A stretch of DNA of 64,000 nucleotides from Providencia stuartii (lineage in GTDB: Bacteria > Pseudomonadota > Gammaproteobacteria > Enterobacterales > Enterobacteriaceae), in contig NZ_CP119546.1 in assembly GCF_029277985.1 (NCBI RefSeq), positions 310,001-374,000 of the forward strand, given 5' to 3'. Made by a program: the position numbers and the translations under genes. This document shows, one piece after another, positions 59,519 through 64,000 of the stretch. The notes beneath the pieces are model-generated. The model saw only the letters and a program-made list of their open reading frames with translations. It did no database searches and was not told the DNA's origin. How positions within the stretch are numbered: position 1 is the first letter of the stretch; the number at the start of each line of letters is the position of its first letter.

Positions 59519-61645
59519 ATGGCCCGTCAAACGCCCATATCACGCTATCGTAACATCGGTATCAGTGCACACATCGACGCCGGTAAAACAACAACTTCTG
59601 AACGTATTCTGTTCTATACAGGTGTAAACCATAAAATTGGTGAAACCCACGAAGGTTCTGCAACAATGGACTGGATGGAACAGGAGCAAGAGCGTGGTAT
59701 TACTATCACGTCTGCTGCGACTACAGCATTCTGGTCCGGTATGGCAAAACAGTTTGAGCCACACCGTATCAACATTATTGACACCCCAGGACACGTTGAC
59801 TTCACTATCGAAGTAGAACGTTCTATGCGTGTTCTTGATGGTGCAGTTATGGTTTACTGTGCTGTTGGTGGTGTTCAGCCACAGTCTGAAACTGTATGGC
59901 GTCAAGCTAACAAATATAAAGTTCCACGTATCGCGTTCGTTAACAAAATGGACCGTATGGGTGCAAACTTCCTGCGTGTTGTTGAACAATTAAAAACACG
60001 TCTGGCTGCAAACCCAGTTCCACTTCAATTACCAGTTGGTGCAGAAGAAGGCTTCACTGGTGTTGTTGACTTGATCAAAATGAAAGCGATCAAGTGGAGC
60101 GATGAAGATCAAGGCGTTACCTTCGAATACGAAGATATCCCTGCGAATATGCAAGATCAAGCTGAAGAATGGCATAACTTCCTAGTTGAATCTGCTGCTG
60201 AAGCATCAGAAGAACTGATGGAAAAATATTTAGGCGGTGATGAACTGTCTGAAGAAGAAATCAAAGCTGCTCTTCGTCAACGCGTTCTTGCAAGCGAAAT
60301 TATCCTGGTTACCTGTGGTTCTGCATTTAAGAACAAAGGTGTTCAGGCAATGCTGGATGCAGTTATCGAGTTCTTACCTTCACCAACAGATGTACCTGCA
60401 ATCAATGGTATTCTGGACGATGGTAAAGATACGCCAGCTGAACGTCACGCAAGTGATGATGAGCCGTTCTCATCTTTAGCATTTAAAATTGCAACTGACC
60501 CGTTCGTTGGTAACCTGACGTTCTTCCGTGTTTACTCTGGTTTTGTTAACTCAGGTGACACGGTTCTGAACCCAGTTAAATCTAAGAAAGAACGTTTTGG
60601 TCGTATCGTTCAGATGCACGCTAACAAGCGTGAAGAGATTAAAGAAGTTCGCGCTGGTGACATCGCGGCAGCTATCGGTCTGAAAGACGTAACTACAGGT
60701 GATACTCTGTGTGCTGTTGAAGCGCCAATCATCCTAGAACGTATGGAATTCCCAGAGCCAGTAATCTCTGTTGCAATTGAACCAAAAACTAAAGCTGACC
60801 AAGAAAAAATGGGTATCGCATTGGGTCGTTTGGCTCAAGAAGATCCATCATTCCGCGTATCAAGTGATGAAGAAACGGGTCAAACCATCATCGCTGGTAT
60901 GGGTGAATTGCACTTGGACGTTCTGGTTGACCGTATGCGTCGCGAATTTAAAGTTGAAGCGAACGTTGGTAAACCACAAGTTGCTTACCGTGAAGCTATC
61001 ACTGCTAAAGTGACAGACATCGAAGGTAAACACGCGAAACAGTCTGGTGGTCGTGGTCAGTACGGTCATGTGGTTATCGATATGTACCCACTTGACAAAA
61101 ATGATAAAGACGGCGTTCCTATGGACTACGAATTTGTCAACGAAATCAAAGGTGGTGTAATCCCTGGTGAATACATCCCTGCGGTTGACAAAGGTATCCA
61201 AGAGCAGTTGAAATCTGGCCCACTGGCTGGTTATCCTGTTGTTAACATGGGTATTCGTCTACATTTCGGTTCTTACCATGATGTTGACTCATCTGAACTG
61301 GCATTTAAACTGGCGGCATCAATCGCGTTTAAAGATGGCTTCAAAAAAGCTAAACCTGTTCTGCTTGAGCCAATCATGAAAGTTGAGGTGGAAACACCAG
61401 AAGACTACATGGGTGACGTTATTGGTGACTTGAACCGTCGCCGTGGTCTGATTGAAGGTATGGATGACATGGCAACTGGTAAAGTTGTTCGTGCACAAGT
61501 ACCATTGTCAGAAATGTTCGGTTACGCTACAGACCTGCGTTCACAAACTCAAGGTCGTGCTTCATACTCAATGGAGTTCTTGAAGTACAATGAAGCACCT
61601 AACAACGTTGCACAAGCTGTTATCGAAGCTCGTAACGCTAAGTAA
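59519..61645 (+). CDS. fusA: Elongation factor G
   Basis: The 708-residue translocation GTPase has G1 [12 protein letters not shown] (about 17-28), G3 DTPGHVDF, G4 NKMD and the conserved domains II-V ([15 protein letters not shown] in domain IV-V). It is four residues longer than I remember for E. coli. A GAGAGAGG ribosome site precedes the ATG. Third gene of the str operon. Confidence 0.98.
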   Translation: MARQTPISRYRNIGISAHIDAGKTTTSERILFYTGVNHKIGETHEGSATMDWMEQEQERGITITSAATTAFWSGMAKQFEPHRINIIDTPGHVDFTIEVERSMRVLDGAVMVYCAVGGVQPQSETVWRQANKYKVPRIAFVNKMDRMGANFLRVVEQLKTRLAANPVPLQLPVGAEEGFTGVVDLIKMKAIKWSDEDQGVTFEYEDIPANMQDQAEEWHNFLVESAAEASEELMEKYLGGDELSEEEIKAALRQRVLASEIILVTCGSAFKNKGVQAMLDAVIEFLPSPTDVPAINGILDDGKDTPAERHASDDEPFSSLAFKIATDPFVGNLTFFRVYSGFVNSGDTVLNPVKSKKERFGRIVQMHANKREEIKEVRAGDIAAAIGLKDVTTGDTLCAVEAPIILERMEFPEPVISVAIEPKTKADQEKMGIALGRLAQEDPSFRVSSDEETGQTIIAGMGELHLDVLVDRMRREFKVEANVGKPQVAYREAITAKVTDIEGKHAKQSGGRGQYGHVVIDMYPLDKNDKDGVPMDYEFVNEIKGGVIPGEYIPAVDKGIQEQLKSGPLAGYPVVNMGIRLHFGSYHDVDSSELAFKLAASIAFKDGFKKAKPVLLEPIMKVEVETPEDYMGDVIGDLNRRRGLIEGMDDMATGKVVRAQVPLSEMFGYATDLRSQTQGRASYSMEFLKYNEAPNNVAQAVIEARNAK

Positions 61646-61676
61646 TCGGTTTTAATCGATTTAACTACTTTAATTA

Positions 61677-62907
<1,231 letters not shown>

Positions 62908-62924
62908 TAACAACCCACTTTAGT

Positions 62925-62954
62925 AAAAAGGGCATCTTTAAGATGCCCTTTTTA
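62925..62954 (+). terminator. Terminator of the str operon after tuf
   Basis: AAGGGCATCT (62928-62937) and AGATGCCCTT (62941-62950) pair with loop TTA, and TTTATA follows. It stands 20 bases after the tuf stop. Confidence 0.88.
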
Positions 62955-63529
62955 TACTCAAAATAATTCAAGTAATATATTATTAATCAATTGGTTATCT
63001 TGAGTTATCTCAATGCCTCAATAGTGTAAAATGTCGCGACGCGATAGCGATTTGAGCCATCACCATGCAATATTTTAAACTATGAAGGGTATAACGTTGT
63101 AAAATTAAGAACCTATCTCATCAATGGTTGTGGAAATTATTGGTGAGATAGGCTCTGATGCAACGAATATAGCAACTGCATCATTAGCTTTATGCAGTTA
63201 TATGAGATTTATTAAGGTTTTGCTCAGAAGATATGGTATATTTTACTGCTGCCGCATTTAGAAATTAATTTTCATAATAATCGCGGCAAAAAATTTGTTG
63301 AGCATGCCTTAAATTTACCTACGGAATAGCGAGTGAGCACATCATCGCCTTTTGCTAGTCGACTGCTCTTTGAGTTTCGTAGGCGTTGTCAACAATTCTC
63401 CTTGTTTGACTTAGCAAGCTCGGCTCGTAGTACATAAGGGATATGTTGGCATATTCTATTGGTTCGGTCTGTTTGCCTTCATTGGTAGGGCACAGGCTTT
63501 ATACATACTTCATGGTAACAGGTTGAATT
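62955..63529. other. tuf-secE intergenic region
   Basis: About 575 bases without a gene, much longer than the tufB-secE spacing of E. coli. It starts with a short sequence (TACTCAAAATAATTCAAG) like one end of the dispersed palindromic repeat, then holds the hairpins of the next entry. The secE promoter should lie near the right end; TTGACT (63406-63411) with TACATA (63431-63436) is a weak candidate. Confidence 0.5.
63112..63199 (+). other. Structured region with alternative hairpins upstream of secE
   Basis: CCTATCTCATCAAT (63112-63125) pairs with ATTGGTGAGATAGG (63139-63152) over 14 bases with one G-T pair. Immediately downstream TGATGCA (63156-63162) can pair with TGCATCA (63177-63183), while AACTGCAT (63174-63181) can instead pair with ATGCAGTT (63192-63199); the last two are mutually exclusive. 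No protein is encoded. It may be an sRNA, a leader or a small mobile palindrome. Confidence 0.45.
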
Positions 63530-63916
63530 ATGAGTGCGAATAGCGAAGCTCAAGGAAGTGGACGCAGTGTAGACATCTTTAAGTGGGTCGTTGTTGCTGT
63601 CCTGCTACTGATTGCTATAGTTGGCAACTATTACTTCCGTCAATATAATCTCGCGCTGCGTGCTTTTGCTGTTGTGGCTGTTGTCGCCATTGCAGGTGCT
63701 GTCGCTTTGTGGACTACAAAGGGCAAACAAACATTAGCGTTTGCGCGTGAAGCTCGCATTGAAATGCGAAAAGTGATTTGGCCAACTCGCCAAGAAGCAT
63801 TACAAACGACTTTGATTGTTGCCGCAGTAACGGCTGTTATGTCATTAATACTGTGGGGATTAGATGGTATCCTAGTGCGTTTAGTTTCATTTATTACAAG
63901 CCTGAGGTTATTCTAA
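63530..63916 (+). CDS. secE: Preprotein translocase subunit SecE
   Basis: A 128-residue subunit of the SecYEG channel with three membrane helices (about 17-37, 42-62 and 92-120) and the essential cytoplasmic helix ([26 protein letters not shown]). The enterobacterial three-helix form is normal. nusG begins on the base after its stop codon. Confidence 0.97.
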   Translation: MSANSEAQGSGRSVDIFKWVVVAVLLLIAIVGNYYFRQYNLALRAFAVVAVVAIAGAVALWTTKGKQTLAFAREARIEMRKVIWPTRQEALQTTLIVAAVTAVMSLILWGLDGILVRLVSFITSLRLF

Positions 63917-64000
63917 ATGTCAGATTCACCTAAAAAGCGCTGGTATGTCATTCAGGCTTTCTCTGGTTTTGAAGGTCGCGTAGCGCAGTCTTTGCGTGAA
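63917..64000 (+). CDS. nusG: Transcription antitermination protein NusG (N-terminal part)
   Basis: Only the first 28 codons are in the window (MSDSPKKRWYVIQAFSGFEG...). This is the start of the NGN domain, which binds RNA polymerase. It directly follows secE (TAA then ATG), as in E. coli. Confidence 0.96.
   Translation, partial: MSDSPKKRWYVIQAFSGFEGRVAQSLRE

Noticed and set aside
59540..59989. 149-residue frame antisense to fusA
   Set aside because: Long antisense frames are common in highly biased translation genes; no ribosome site or family.
62955..63529. tRNA genes before secE (thrU-tyrU-glyT-thrT type)
   Set aside because: No cloverleaf or CCA-type ends are visible; these tRNAs lie upstream of tufB in E. 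coli, not downstream of tuf.

Overview
The window is chromosomal DNA from a gammaproteobacterium of the order Enterobacterales. Gene order and protein sequences follow Escherichia coli over long stretches, but base composition is AT-richer and several blocks are rearranged. Family-level impressions (GalNAc and MurNAc genes, loss of cellulose and c-di-GMP genes next to dpp, a Morganellaceae-like flavour) make Providencia or a close relative my best guess. This is inference from remembered homologues, not from a database search.

Layout. 1-4.9 kb: the dipeptide importer dppA(partial)-B-C-D-F. 5.3-7.7 kb: a truncated HmsP/PdeK-like membrane protein without its GGDEF-EAL output half, followed by the inactive M16 peptidase homologue yhjJ; the bcs cellulose genes that lie here in E. 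coli are absent. 7.7-12.5 kb: a serine hydrolase, a LysR regulator divergent from a nitronate monooxygenase, yhjD and yqjC. 12.7-15.2 kb: rlmJ and gor. 15.3-25.8 kb: the E. coli-like block mobB-mobA / yihD-srkA-dsbA / polA / spf (Spot 42 RNA) / engB, with an AT-rich TolC-like gene and a short-chain dehydrogenase inserted between polA and spf. 26.2-37.5 kb: ppiA, then a one-operon N-acetylgalactosamine catabolic cluster (agaR, kbaZ-agaS-PTS EIIB-C-D-A-kbaY-agaA) where E. coli has yhfG-fic, then pabA and argD. 37.6-42.4 kb: an orphan 364-residue gene of unknown function in the place of yhfK, then crp / yhfA / prkB-yheU-yheT. 42.5-49.1 kb: an inserted block with a LysE-type exporter, the MurNAc genes murP-murQ / murR, and arginine decarboxylase adiA. 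49.2-58.4 kb: yheS / kefG-kefB-yheV / slyD / slyX / fkpA / yheO-tusD-tusC-tusB. 58.5-64 kb: the str operon rpsL-rpsG-fusA-tuf, followed not by bfd/bfr but by secE and the start of nusG.

How the genes fit together. The accessory blocks are mostly amino-sugar and peptide nutrition (Dpp, GalNAc PTS pathway, MurNAc PTS pathway) and acid or amine handling (AdiA), set into conserved housekeeping segments (DNA polymerase I, Dsb oxidation, glutathione reduction, Kef protection, tRNA thiolation, translation factors, CRP). CRP itself is encoded here, and good CRP-like sites lie between murQ and murR and upstream of agaR.

The points most worth following up are the tuf-secE junction (a probable tufA/tufB recombination), the orphan gene at the yhfK locus, the decayed HmsP remnant, the TolC-like/SDR insertion, a family of roughly 130-145 bp palindromic intergenic repeats (three copies), and a structured intergenic region upstream of secE. 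I saw no tRNA, rRNA, CRISPR array, intact insertion sequence, prophage or obvious defence system.
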